From Clostridium sp. M62/1 (GTDB taxonomy: Bacteria; Bacillota; Clostridia; Lachnospirales; Lachnospiraceae): a stretch of 64,000 bases of DNA. Under the pieces are notes generated by a model. It made no database searches. It saw only the letters and a program-made list of their open reading frames with translations, and was not told the origin of the DNA. Positions within the stretch are counted from its first letter, which is position 1, and each line of letters opens with the position of its first letter. The DNA is taken from the NCBI RefSeq assembly GCF_020736365.1, contig NZ_CP085988.1, positions 1,928,001 through 1,992,000 on the forward strand, given 5' to 3'. The translations under genes were made by a program, and so were the position numbers. Shown here in pieces: positions 40,574-49,203 of this stretch.

Positions 40574-41518
40574 ATGGCACAACACGCAATTTTGCGGTTT
40601 GAGAAGCACAAGGGCAACCCGGCAAGGCCGCTGGAAGCCCATCACGAAAGGCAGAAAGAACAATACGCCAGTAACCCCGACATTGACACAAGCCGGAGCA
40701 AATACAATTTCCATATCGTCAAGCCGGAGGGACGCTATTACCACTTCATTCAGAGCCGTATCGAGCAGGCCGGATGCCGAACCCGCAAGGACAGCACACG
40801 GTTTGTCGATACGCTGATAACCGCCAGCCCGGAGTTTTTCAAGGGGAAATCTCCAAAGGAGATACAGGCGTTCTTCCAAAGGGCGGCAGATTTCCTCATT
40901 GGCCGGGTAGGACGGGAAAATATCGTGTCGGCGGTGGTACACATGGACGAGAAAACGCCCCACCTGCATTTGACCTTTGTTCCGCTGACAAAGGACAACC
41001 GCCTGTGTGCAAAGGAGATTATCGGCAACCGGGCAAACCTGACGAAGTGGCAGGACGATTTTCACGCCTATATGGTGGTGAAATATCCCGACTTGGAGCG
41101 TGGGGAGAGTGCCAGCAAGACAGGCCGGAAGCATATCCCCACCCGGCTTTTCAAACAGGCGGTTTCCCTCTCCAAACAGGCCAGAGCCATTGAAGCCGCC
41201 CTTGACGGCATTAACCCGCTGAACGCCGGAAAGAAAAAAGAGGAAGCCCTCTTCATGCTGAAAAAGTGGTTCCCGCAGATGGAGAACTTCTCCGGGCAGT
41301 TGAAAAAGTACAAGGTCACAATCAATGACCTGCTGGAAGAAAACAAAAAGCTGGAAGCAAGGGCAAAGGCCAGTGAGCAAGGCAAGATGAAAGACCGCAT
41401 GGAACGGGCAACGCTGGAAAGCGAATTACACAATCTCCGCAATTTCGTTGACCGTATCCCGCCGGAAGTGCTGGCGCAGGTGAAACGGCAACAGCGGCAC
41501 ACAGTAAAGGAAAGGTGA
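40574..41518 (+). CDS. MobV-family relaxase
   Basis: A 314-residue mobilization protein that nicks the element at its transfer origin and pilots the strand into a recipient. The MobV metal-binding motif HMDEKTPHLH (123-132, HxDExxPHxH) is intact. An N-terminal helical domain and a C-terminal coiled coil (~270-310, LLEENKKLEARAKASEQGK) flank it. AAAGGAG lies just upstream of the ATG. The ~180 bases before the gene (after repA) are short and GC-mixed. Tn4451's TnpZ belongs to the same family. Confidence 0.9.
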   Translation: MAQHAILRFEKHKGNPARPLEAHHERQKEQYASNPDIDTSRSKYNFHIVKPEGRYYHFIQSRIEQAGCRTRKDSTRFVDTLITASPEFFKGKSPKEIQAFFQRAADFLIGRVGRENIVSAVVHMDEKTPHLHLTFVPLTKDNRLCAKEIIGNRANLTKWQDDFHAYMVVKYPDLERGESASKTGRKHIPTRLFKQAVSLSKQARAIEAALDGINPLNAGKKKEEALFMLKKWFPQMENFSGQLKKYKVTINDLLEENKKLEARAKASEQGKMKDRMERATLESELHNLRNFVDRIPPEVLAQVKRQQRHTVKER

Positions 41519-41590
41519 TAGATATAAGCAGAAATTTTCGCCGCCCCTGTGCGGCATTGTACCTTGAAAACTGAATATGGAGGACACTGG

Positions 41591-41785
41591 ATGGCAAAAA
41601 GCGAAAGCGATATTTTTACGCCCCGGACAGGGCAGGTCATACAAGCAGAGAACGGCACGCAGTATTTTGTATGTGGGAACAACCGTATAAAAATCTCCGA
41701 ACACTTCGCCGCAGGCGGGAAGCCCCTCGGTGATCTGATTGTAGATGTGGTGCGGCATACCGCAGAAAAAGCCGCTTCAACCTGA
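41591..41785 (+). CDS. tnpW: Transposon-encoded protein TnpW
   Basis: A 64-residue protein matching TnpW of Tn4451-type elements (GQVIQAENGTQYFVCGNNRIKISEHF). Its function is unproven; it is always next to the recombinase gene. GGAGG precedes the ATG at 41591. The in-frame sequence before this ATG is a common leader (CCTTGAAAAC). It lies 101 bases before the recombinase. Confidence 0.85.
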   Translation: MAKSESDIFTPRTGQVIQAENGTQYFVCGNNRIKISEHFAAGGKPLGDLIVDVVRHTAEKAAST

Positions 41786-41886
41786 TAGCCCATCATTGAT
41801 AACACGCCCACGCTTATGATATAATTGCCATAGAGCAAAAGTATTGTAAGCGTGGGTTGTTTCTTTAAGAAGGAGGATTTTTAACG

Positions 41887-43509
41887 GTGAAACAACCTTA
41901 CAATACTACGATTTACAACACGGCGCTTTATATGAGATTGAGCCGGGACGATGAAAACTATGGTGACAGCGTAAGCATTGAAACACAGCGGACAATCCTG
42001 CAACAGTACGCAAAGGAACAGGGACTTCATGTAGTCGGTGAGTATGTGGACGATGGCTGGTCGGGGACGAACTTTGAACGCCCGGATTTTCAGCGCATGA
42101 TGGACGATGTGGAAGCCGGAAAAGTAAACTGCATTGTCACGAAAGACCTTTCCCGTTTCGGGCGGGAACATGTGATGATGGACTACTATCTGGAATTTCT
42201 GTTCCCGGAAAAACGGGTGCGCTACATCGCCGTTGCGGAGAATGAGGACACAGAGAAAGGGCTTTCCGATTTTGTCCCGTTCAAAAACCTGTTCAATGAA
42301 TGGTTTGCGAAAGATACAAGCCGCAAGGTAAAGGCCGCTTTCAAAGCAAAGTTTGCCACAGGACAGCGTATCGGCGCTTATGCTCCCATCGGGTACAGGA
42401 AACACCCGGAAATCAAAAACAAGCTGATAATCGACGAGGAAACCCGCTGGATAGTGGAGAAGATTTTTGACCTCGCCATTCATGGCAGAGGGGCGGCCAG
42501 TATCACAAGAATACTGATTGCGGAAAAGGTTCCCACGCCGGGATTTATCAACTTCCAGCGTGACGGGACTTTCGCAAACATCTATGCGGGTGCGCCAGAG
42601 GAAAAAAGCTACGCATGGACGATAGCGCAGGTCAAGAGCATTATGAAAGACGAAACCTATATCGGCCATACCATCCACTACCGGGAAACAAACATTTCCT
42701 TTAAGAACAAGCGGAGGATACGCAAGCCCCAAAGTGAATGGGTGCGGGTGGAGAACACGCAGGAGCCGATTATCAGCGAACAGGTTTTCCGGCAGGTACA
42801 GGAGCAGATAGCAAACCGCCGCAGAAAATGCAAGGACGGTACAACACAGATTTTTTCCGGATTGGTAAAATGTTCGGATTGCGGCTGGTCGTTGTCCTAT
42901 GGGGAGAACAGGCAGAACAGCAAGCCTTACGGCCATTATCATTGTAGCAAGTACGGACAGGGCACACGCCAATGCTCCATGCATTATATCCGCTATGATG
43001 TGCTTTACGCCTATGTCCTCTCCCGTCTGCAATACTGGTCGGGGCTGGTACAGCATGATGAAGAACGGCTCTTGAAGCGGCTGTTAAACGCCAATGACAA
43101 GGGACAGGCCGCCGCAAGAAAGAAGCAAGCCGCAGAGTTGAACAAAGCGGAGAAGCGGAAAGCCGAAGTCGATACCCTGTTTGCCCGGATGTATGAGGAC
43201 TGGGCGGCGGGGCGTATCACAGAATACAACTTCTCTATGCTGTCCGGGAAGTACCAGAGCGAACAGGCTGAACTGGACACAAAGATTGAACAGCTTCAAT
43301 CCGCTATCGCCACTGAAAGCCAGAACGCCGCAGACGCAGAAAAATGGATTGCCTTGATGAAAGAGTGCGTCAATCCAACAGAACTGACCGCCGAACTTTT
43401 GAATACGCTGATTGAAAAAATCGTTGTCCATGAAGCGGTCAAAGGTGAGGACGGAAGCCGGGAACAGGAGGTAGAAATCTTCTACCGCTTTATCGGCAAA
43501 ATTGATTAA
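41887..43509 (+). CDS. Large serine recombinase, TnpX-like
   Basis: A 540-residue recombinase that excises and inserts the element through a circular intermediate, in TnpX relatives usually joining at a GA dinucleotide. The N-terminal resolvase domain has catalytic Ser19 (YMRLSRDD) and conserved Arg residues (DLSRFGR). The recombinase domain follows, then a zinc ribbon (CSDCGWSL ... YHCSKYGQGTRQC) and a long coiled coil (~360-480). The GTG start follows AAGGAGG. It looks complete, so the element may still move. Confidence 0.93.
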   Translation: MKQPYNTTIYNTALYMRLSRDDENYGDSVSIETQRTILQQYAKEQGLHVVGEYVDDGWSGTNFERPDFQRMMDDVEAGKVNCIVTKDLSRFGREHVMMDYYLEFLFPEKRVRYIAVAENEDTEKGLSDFVPFKNLFNEWFAKDTSRKVKAAFKAKFATGQRIGAYAPIGYRKHPEIKNKLIIDEETRWIVEKIFDLAIHGRGAASITRILIAEKVPTPGFINFQRDGTFANIYAGAPEEKSYAWTIAQVKSIMKDETYIGHTIHYRETNISFKNKRRIRKPQSEWVRVENTQEPIISEQVFRQVQEQIANRRRKCKDGTTQIFSGLVKCSDCGWSLSYGENRQNSKPYGHYHCSKYGQGTRQCSMHYIRYDVLYAYVLSRLQYWSGLVQHDEERLLKRLLNANDKGQAAARKKQAAELNKAEKRKAEVDTLFARMYEDWAAGRITEYNFSMLSGKYQSEQAELDTKIEQLQSAIATESQNAADAEKWIALMKECVNPTELTAELLNTLIEKIVVHEAVKGEDGSREQEVEIFYRFIGKID

Positions 43510-43552
43510 ATGACACCAATATTTTTAACTATGTGATACCGGGGATGCCCAT

Positions 43553-43837
43553 ATGTTTTTGATTGAAGGAATGGCCAGAGTCCGGAAGGTCATTGAAGAA
43601 AACAGGAAACGAAAGCTAACAGAACCTGATGCGGACTGCAGCTGCTGTGAGCATAAATCCAGATGTCTTTACAGATACAATGCGGAAAAGAATCCAGACC
43701 GCAATAAAGTCATGAAGAACAATGAACGGTGGGAAGAGCTGCGGGAGGAATCCAATGCGAATATCCAGAAATACCACTGATTCCTGCAGCATGAAATCGA
43801 GAAATACGAAGGAAAAAAGGAGCAGAAAGCCGCTTAA
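43553..43837 (+). pseudogene. Decayed IS1182-type transposase, C-terminal remnant
   Basis: The frame reads GMARVRKVIEENRKRKL, then CSCCEHKSRCLYRYNAEKNP and WEELREESNANIQ, which I recognise as the Cys-rich C-terminal region of IS1182-family transposases. It jumps directly from NIQ to KYH, so an internal segment is deleted. A TGA at 43778-43780 replaces the expected Arg codon, and the frame then runs on (FLQHEIEKYEGKKEQKAA) to a TAA at 43835-43837. The N-terminal ~300 residues are missing. It lies against the right side of the mobilizable element. Confidence 0.75.
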
Positions 43838-43901
43838 CGGATGGAGCGCTTCAAAAAATCCGAATAAGGGGATTCTGCGCCCTAGAATGAGAGGAAGAAA
43901 A

Positions 43902-43970
43902 AGGAAGAGGCAATCCGGCAGAGAATTCGGTCCTAAAAAAGTCCGAATTCTCCGGGATTGTCTCTTCCCT
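43902..43970. repeat. Long inverted repeat downstream of the transposase remnant
   Basis: AGGAAGAGGCAATCC and GGATTGTCTCTTCC, with inner AGAATTCGG / TCCGAATTCT, form a long interrupted hairpin. This kind of structure follows IS1182-type transposase genes; it may act as a terminator. Confidence 0.6.
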
Positions 43971-43999
43971 GCATGTCAGGGGTTAAAAATCGGTATTAA

Positions 44000-44009
44000 C
44001 CGACAGCCC
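44000..44009. mobile_element. Right inverted end of the IS1182-type element
   Basis: CCGACAGCCC is the inverted match of GGGCTGTCGG at 33152-33161. Together they mark the outer edges of the whole island; no clear target duplication is visible next to them. Confidence 0.6.
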
Positions 44010-44102
44010 TTTCAATTTTTTGATGGCTTCACCAGCTCTTCCCGCCTGGCGTTCCCCTCCTGAAATTCTGCACTCAGGCTTTGGGATTCAGGATTTTTCG
44101 TT

Positions 44103-44576
44103 TCATCTGTCTGTCTTCATGGCCAGGACACTGTTCTGGTACTCTCCTGTAAAGGTAACCTCGCGCCCAAACCAGGAAGGCGGTACAAAGGAGAGGGCCG
44201 CCTCCTCGGAGGAAAATTCCACCTCCGCCAGAATCAGTCCCTCATAGGCCCCCTCAAATACGTCCAGCTCAATGGTAAGCCCTGCTTCTGCCTCTGCCTG
44301 GCCGAGAGGGATCAGGTACCGTTTCTTCGTCAGCACGATCCCGTCTGCCTTCGACAGAAGGTGAGCGTAGGATTCGGCGGTCAGAGGCAGGTTGTACTCT
44401 TCCCGAATCATTTTTCCGCGGGATTTGTAGGTGAGGTAAAAGCTGTCATCTTCCCTGCGGACACGGACAACAGGGTCCGTGGACAGATAAGCCTGTTCGA
44501 TCTGATGAAACGGCCGGGACAGACAGTCTGTCGGCATAAGAGACCGGTCAATGAGATATTTGCGTTCAATTTCCAT
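44103..44576 (-). CDS. CYTH-domain protein (triphosphate tunnel family)
   Basis: A 157-residue CYTH-domain protein. The signature EIERKY at the N-terminus (ExExK) and alternating charged strands (RVRREDDSFYLTYKSRGK, TIELDVFEGAYEG, AEVEFSSEE) form the tunnel fold that binds triphosphates and two metals. Bacterial members are mostly inorganic triphosphatases or adenylate cyclase-like. The substrate is not certain. It is a single gene just to the right of the mobile island. Confidence 0.88.
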   Translation of the reverse strand: MEIERKYLIDRSLMPTDCLSRPFHQIEQAYLSTDPVVRVRREDDSFYLTYKSRGKMIREEYNLPLTAESYAHLLSKADGIVLTKKRYLIPLGQAEAEAGLTIELDVFEGAYEGLILAEVEFSSEEAALSFVPPSWFGREVTFTGEYQNSVLAMKTDR

Positions 44577-44883
44577 GGATATTCACTCCCCGATTCATGA
44601 GTCATAAAATAGATAAAAACACAGCAGACAATTCTCTGTAAACATATTATACATGAAAAAAGCAAAAATAAAAGCAGAATAAAACGGCAGCAATATGGAC
44701 AATCAGCCGGGCGAAAAGGCCGGACAGGCACATAAAGACCGGGATTAAGGGGTATAGGCATGGAAAAATAAAAAACAGCGAGGTCAGGAAGCCGGAATTG
44801 AAAGAATCATAAAGGGCAGAGGATGCCGATTTGGAAAACTTCAGAAACTGTTAGAAAATATTAAGGGAATTTCTTGTGGATTT

Positions 44884-45146
44884 ATGATATAATGAGCGCA
44901 AGCGAGCCTGTGGGAGCTTGCTCACGCAAGGCGAGCGGCGAATGACGATCACAGGCTGTGCCTGTGATATAATGACCGCAGAGCGGTTATTATACCTGCG
45001 CATACCGGTTTCAGCATGCACTGCTGAAAGCCGGGCGCTAAATTCCGCCGGAGGCTGTCATATCCGGAGGATATGGCATAATGACCGCAGAGCGGGCATT
45101 ATATCTGCACATACCTTGGAGAGAATATCATATCCAAAGGATATGT
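44884..45146 (+). repeat. Array of hairpin repeats before the DUF975 gene
   Basis: The region 44577-45244 has no other gene. A ~40-base unit occurs at 44967-45006 and 45076-45115 (about 34 of 40 bases equal), each with an ATAATGACCGC-AGA-GCGG-NN-ATTAT hairpin. A partial copy (TGATATAATGAGCGC) begins at 44884. Interspersed are three more palindromes: TCACAGGC-TGT-GCCTGTGA (44949-44967), CATATCC-GGA-GGATATG (45059-45075) and CATATCC-AAA-GGATATG (45129-45145). The TGNTATAATG motifs also resemble extended -10 promoter boxes. Confidence 0.75.
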
Positions 45147-45244
45147 ATATTGATATTAATACAGGCAGGATCCCTTACCGGCCCGAAAATTTTGGAAATT
45201 CAAGGGCTGGTCAGACGGATTCGGAAAAAAGGAGGAATGGGTAT

Positions 45245-46030
45245 ATGTGGTCGATTGGAGAAGTGAAAAGACGCGGATGGAGACAGATCGGGCTTTACTA
45301 CTGGCCGGCGTTCCTGCTGCTTCTGATATTCAGCCTGGCATCGGGACTGGGAGAAGTGTTCCGGGTGGATATCGACAGCCTGATAGAGGGAATCATGGAG
45401 GGAGGCGCGTTTTACGGGATATGGGATATGGCAGCAGGGCTTTTGCTCAGCTTTGTGGCTATCTCCGGTCTGGTGGGGCTGTTAGTCAGGATCTTTGTGC
45501 TGAACCCCATGGAAGTGGGCGTATACCGGTTTTTCATGGAGAGCAGGGCGGAAGGCTTCTCCGTGGGAGTCAGCAGGATTCTGTATGCCTTCTCATCGGG
45601 CAGCTATGGAAATATCGTAAAAATCATGTTCTTTCGGGATCTGTTCCTGTTTTTGTGGACCCTTCTGCTGATTATCCCGGGAATTGTCAAATCCTTTGAA
45701 TACCGGATGATCCCCTATATTCTCTCAGAAAATCCGGACGCTGACATGAGGGATGTGTTTGCACTGACGAAGGATATGATGAGAGGAAGCAAGTTCCAGC
45801 TCTTCCTGTTCGACCTCTCCTTCCTGGGCTGGTATCTGCTGGGAATCCTGGCCTGCGGAATCGGACTCTTTTTTGTGGCGCCCTATGTGAGTGCGGCGGA
45901 GGCTGAGGTCTATGCAGAGCTCAGAAACAGCGTGAGCGGATTTCCTCTCAGGGGCTTCGGGGAGAGAAACACGGATTCATCCGGCGAAACGGAAAATGAA
46001 GGCTGGGGAGGCTATGAAAACCAGGAATAG
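45245..46030 (+). CDS. DUF975 membrane protein
   Basis: A 261-residue membrane protein with five or six predicted segments, matching DUF975 (VFALTKDMMRGSKFQLFLFDLSFLGWYLLG near 180-210 is characteristic). The C-terminus is a hydrophilic Gly/Glu/Asn tail. The function is unknown. I place the start at ATG 45245, behind AAAAGGAGGAATGGGTAT; the much longer open frame from 44918 would run through the repeat array. The array may carry its promoter. Confidence 0.82.
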   Translation: MWSIGEVKRRGWRQIGLYYWPAFLLLLIFSLASGLGEVFRVDIDSLIEGIMEGGAFYGIWDMAAGLLLSFVAISGLVGLLVRIFVLNPMEVGVYRFFMESRAEGFSVGVSRILYAFSSGSYGNIVKIMFFRDLFLFLWTLLLIIPGIVKSFEYRMIPYILSENPDADMRDVFALTKDMMRGSKFQLFLFDLSFLGWYLLGILACGIGLFFVAPYVSAAEAEVYAELRNSVSGFPLRGFGERNTDSSGETENEGWGGYENQE

Positions 46031-46178
46031 AATCAAAGCGGCCGGGACAGACCGGGCATAGGAGAAGAAACCGGGGAGCTGGAAAGACAGCCAGCTCTCT
46101 GATACAATGGAAACCGGGAAACAGAGATACACTGGAAACGGAAAAAAATAAAAACACAGAGAATCAGGAGGAATCAAA

Positions 46179-46745
46179 ATGGCAGAGGTATACGCATTTC
46201 TTGCAGACGGACTTGAGGAGGTGGAGTGCCTGGCGGCAGTAGATGTGCTGATCCGGGGCGGCGTGGATGTGACGCTCGTATCGATTTCTGACAGGAGAGA
46301 GGTGACAGGCTCCCACGGCTTTCACATTACGGCGGACGCCGTCCTCGATGAGGTGGATCTGGACAGGCCGGATGTGTACTTTCTTCCGGGAGGAATGCCT
46401 GGAACGAAGCATCTGGGAAGCTGCGAGAAGCTGTGCAGCGCCCTGGTGAAAGCAGCGGGAGAGGGCAAGAGGCTGGCAGCCATCTGTGCAGCGCCCAGCG
46501 TGCTGGGAAGCCTCGGACTCTTAAAAGGGAAGACGGCTACCTGCTATCCAGGCTTTGAGGGCGCGCTGGGAGGCGCAGTCCATACCACCCGGGGAGTGGT
46601 GACAGACGGAATGATTACGACGGCAAGGGGGCTTGGCTATGCCCTTGATCTGGGGCTTGAGCTCCTCGGGCTTCTCACAAGCAGGGAGCATGCGGCAGAG
46701 GTGAAGGCAGCTATCCAGTACGATCAGAATCCGGATATGCTCTAA
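46179..46745 (+). CDS. DJ-1/PfpI family protein
   Basis: A 188-residue protein of the DJ-1/ThiJ/PfpI superfamily. The nucleophile Cys is in AAICAAPSVLG near residue 108 and the conserved acidic residue is in DGLEEVE near 15. Relatives act as glyoxalase/deglycase, chaperone or stress protein; which applies here is unknown. CAGGAGGAA lies before the ATG. A terminator follows. Confidence 0.9.
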   Translation: MAEVYAFLADGLEEVECLAAVDVLIRGGVDVTLVSISDRREVTGSHGFHITADAVLDEVDLDRPDVYFLPGGMPGTKHLGSCEKLCSALVKAAGEGKRLAAICAAPSVLGSLGLLKGKTATCYPGFEGALGGAVHTTRGVVTDGMITTARGLGYALDLGLELLGLLTSREHAAEVKAAIQYDQNPDML

Positions 46746-46749
46746 CGAA

Positions 46750-46775
46750 AGCGGGGCAGAGCCCCCGCTTTTTCC
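46750..46775 (+). terminator. Terminator after the DJ-1 gene
   Basis: AGCGGGG-CAGAG-CCCCCGCT is followed by TTTTTCC. Confidence 0.85.
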
Positions 46776-46867
46776 TTTTTCCTGCCGGACAGGTGCCAGA
46801 CTGCGGAAAAACGCCGGAAAATTCCTGAAAACAGATGAAAAAACTCCTGAAAAACGTGATTTTCTAC

Positions 46868-46896
46868 TGGCGTTTACGCAATACATATGCTATAAT
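46868..46896 (+). promoter_or_regulatory. Promoter of tig
   Basis: TGGCGT (46868-46873), 17 bases and TATAAT (46891-46896), with an extended TGC before the -10 box, 66 bases before the trigger factor start. Confidence 0.55.
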
Positions 46897-46962
46897 GCTA
46901 TCTTGAAGTGTAACGCCCAGATGATACGGCGGTTCACATATATTAAAGGAGGAACCCTTACA

Positions 46963-48249
46963 ATGAGTTTACAGGTAGAAAAATTAGAAAAAAACATGGC
47001 AAAACTTACAATCGAGGTGTCCGCTGAAGAGTTCGAGAAGGCGATGAAGGCAGCTTACAATCACAATAAAACGAGATTTAACATTCCTGGCTTCAGACGC
47101 GGAAAGGCTCCGCAGGCCATGATTGAGAAAATGTACGGCGCAGGCATCTTCTATGAGGATGCAGCAAATGCAGTGATCGACATGTCCTACCCGAGAGAGC
47201 TTGAGGCATGCGAGGAGGAGATCGTTTCCTCTCCTGAGATCGAGGTAGTTCAGATTGAGAAGGGCAAGCCATTTATTTACACAGCCACTGTTGCATTAAA
47301 GCCAGAGGTGACATTAGGAGAGTACAAGGGAGTAGAGGTTGAGAAGACTGATGCCACTGTCACAGACGAGGACGTTGAGAAGGAATTAAAGAGCGTTCAG
47401 GACAGAAACTCCAGACTGGTTGCTGTTACAGACAGACCGGTTGCTGACGGAGATCAGACTGTAATCGACTTCAAGGGATACGTAGACGGAAAGGCCTTTG
47501 CAGGCGGCGAGGGCAAGGATTACCCTCTCACCATTGGTTCCCACTCCTTCATCGATACATTTGAGGAGCAGATGGTCGGCATGAACATCGGCGAGACAAA
47601 GGAGATTGAGGTAACATTCCCAACTGAGTACCACGCAAAGGATCTGGCAGGAAAGCCAGCAAAATTTGAGGTTACAGTGAAGGAGATCAAGGTAAAGGAG
47701 CTTCCTGAGTTAAACGATGAGTTTGCAAGCGAGGTTTCTGATTTCGAGACACTGGCTGAGTACAAAGAGAACTTAAAGAAGACTCTGACTGAGAGAAAAG
47801 AGAAGACAGCAGAGGCTGAGAATGAGAATAAGGTAATCGACAAGGTTACAGACAATGCTCAGATGGATATTCCGGAGGCTATGATCAAGACACGTCTTCG
47901 CAGCATGTTTGACGACTATGCAAGAAGGCTTCAGAGCCAGGGACTGGATATCAACCAGTACATGCAGTTCACAGGCATGACAAGAGAGAACATCATGGAT
48001 CAGATGAAGCCGCAGGCAGTAAGACAGATCAGGACAGGCCTGGTTCTGGAGAAGGTTGCCGAGGCTGAGAAGATTGAGGTGCCAGAGGAGGATATCGACG
48101 CCGAGATCGCGAAGATGGCAGAGGCTTACAAGATGGAGGCTGACAAGTTAAAGGGCCTTTTAGGTGAGCGCGAGCTTGAGCAGATGAAGAAGGATCTGGC
48201 TGTCAAGAAGGCAGTTGAGCTTCTGGTAGCTGAGGCTAAGTTAGTATAA
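46963..48249 (+). CDS. tig: Trigger factor
   Basis: A 428-residue ribosome-associated chaperone and peptidyl-prolyl isomerase that meets nascent chains at the exit tunnel. The N-terminal ribosome-binding signature is present (GFRRGKAPQAMIEKMYG, residues ~42-58). An FKBP-type domain lies near 155-245 (GDQTVIDFKGYVDG), then the long helical C-terminal arm. The ATG at 46963 follows AAAGGAGG; the earlier ATG at 46903 would add 20 residues and is not supported. It begins a tig-clpP-clpX-lon quality-control run, a common arrangement. Confidence 0.96.
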   Translation: MSLQVEKLEKNMAKLTIEVSAEEFEKAMKAAYNHNKTRFNIPGFRRGKAPQAMIEKMYGAGIFYEDAANAVIDMSYPRELEACEEEIVSSPEIEVVQIEKGKPFIYTATVALKPEVTLGEYKGVEVEKTDATVTDEDVEKELKSVQDRNSRLVAVTDRPVADGDQTVIDFKGYVDGKAFAGGEGKDYPLTIGSHSFIDTFEEQMVGMNIGETKEIEVTFPTEYHAKDLAGKPAKFEVTVKEIKVKELPELNDEFASEVSDFETLAEYKENLKKTLTERKEKTAEAENENKVIDKVTDNAQMDIPEAMIKTRLRSMFDDYARRLQSQGLDINQYMQFTGMTRENIMDQMKPQAVRQIRTGLVLEKVAEAEKIEVPEEDIDAEIAKMAEAYKMEADKLKGLLGERELEQMKKDLAVKKAVELLVAEAKLV

Positions 48250-48592
48250 GCCGGCAGGCTCAGAAGGATGTCCCAGCTCGGTGACGAGCTGAGGGCTTAA
48301 GCAAAAGAAAATCAGCAGGGATTCCAAGCGCGGGAGAGCGGCAGGGCGCAGGCTTTGCCGGACTCCGGCGGGAGGATGAACAATTCCACAGGGCAGATGA
48401 CACTGACAGGGAGTGCTGCAAAATAACGGTAGGAGGACGGCGGCCAGGGCTTTCTGAAAGCAGGGCCGCCGTCTGCCGGATATCGGAAGTTTCCGGCGCC
48501 CCTATGCTTTTTGTTTTTCAGGAAAATTCATGGCCTCTCCGTGCATATGCGCGGCGGGGCGCATACCTTTTTATTAGAATAGGAGGCATTAT
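48250..48592. other. Intergenic region between tig and clpP
   Basis: It holds two hairpins without T tracts: CAGCTCG-GTGA-CGAGCTG near 48274-48291, and a long GC-rich one (GACGGCGGCC ... GGCCGCCGTC) near 48437-48474. No gene is visible. GAATAGGAGG at the right end is the clpP ribosome binding site. Confidence 0.55.
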
Positions 48593-49174
48593 ATGAGTTT
48601 AGTACCTTACGTCATTGAATCCACCAGCCGCGGCGAGCGTTCCTATGACATTTTTTCCAGACTGCTCAAGGAGCGTATCGTATTTCTGGGCGAGGAGGTA
48701 ACAGACGTGTCCGCAAGTCTGATTGTGGCGCAGCTTCTGTTCCTGGAGTCTGAGGATCCCAATAAGGATATTCACCTCTACATCAACAGCCCGGGCGGTT
48801 CTGTGACGGCTGGAATGGCTATCTACGATACGATGAACTACATTAAGTGTGATGTTTCCACTATCTGCGTCGGCATGGCAGCCAGCATGGGCGCCTTCCT
48901 TCTGGCAGGAGGGGCAAAGGGAAAGAGACTGGCTCTTCCAAATGCGGAGGTTATGATTCACCAGCCGTCCGGCGGAGCCAGAGGACAGGCGACAGAGATT
49001 CAGATTGTCGCTGAGAACATTCTCAGAACGAAGAAAAAGTTAAATGAGATTCTGGCAGCCAATACAGGCCAGCCGTATGAGGTCATCGAGAGGGATACGG
49101 ATCGCGACAACTATATGACAGCTGAGGAAGCGCTGAAGTATGGACTGATTGACCGTGTCATTGCAGGCCGCTGA
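48593..49174 (+). CDS. clpP: ATP-dependent Clp protease proteolytic subunit
   Basis: A 193-residue serine protease that forms the double-ring chamber fed by ClpX. The catalytic triad is visible: Ser98 (GMAASMG), His123 (MIHQP) and an Asp in the ERDTDRD region near 172. Length and N-terminus ([11 protein letters not shown]) are typical. AGGAGG precedes the ATG. It is followed by clpX with about 30 bases between, so the two are co-transcribed. Confidence 0.97.
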   Translation: MSLVPYVIESTSRGERSYDIFSRLLKERIVFLGEEVTDVSASLIVAQLLFLESEDPNKDIHLYINSPGGSVTAGMAIYDTMNYIKCDVSTICVGMAASMGAFLLAGGAKGKRLALPNAEVMIHQPSGGARGQATEIQIVAENILRTKKKLNEILAANTGQPYEVIERDTDRDNYMTAEEALKYGLIDRVIAGR

Positions 49175-49203
49175 TTATGAAGAGAGAGAGTAGAGGTGGG
49201 CGA

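Larger units (their letters stand above)
35200..43550. mobile_element. Integrative mobilizable element with TnpX-type recombinase and ANT(6) cargo
   Basis: The unit contains a large serine recombinase, TnpW, a MobV relaxase, a RepA fragment and a Cys-rich VLP gene, the backbone of Tn4451-like mobilizable elements. Its cargo is ANT(6), a membrane protein, an XRE regulator and an MTA/SAH nucleosidase. Ends are approximate: the left edge lies between the terminator at 35201 and the hairpin at 35304, the right edge between the recombinase stop and the transposase remnant. No conjugation machinery is encoded, so transfer would need a helper. Confidence 0.75.

Noticed and set aside
44918..45244. 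Extending the DUF975 gene 109 residues upstream
   Set aside because: That extension is translated from the hairpin repeats and has no coding character; AGGAGG and ATG at 45245 give the normal start.
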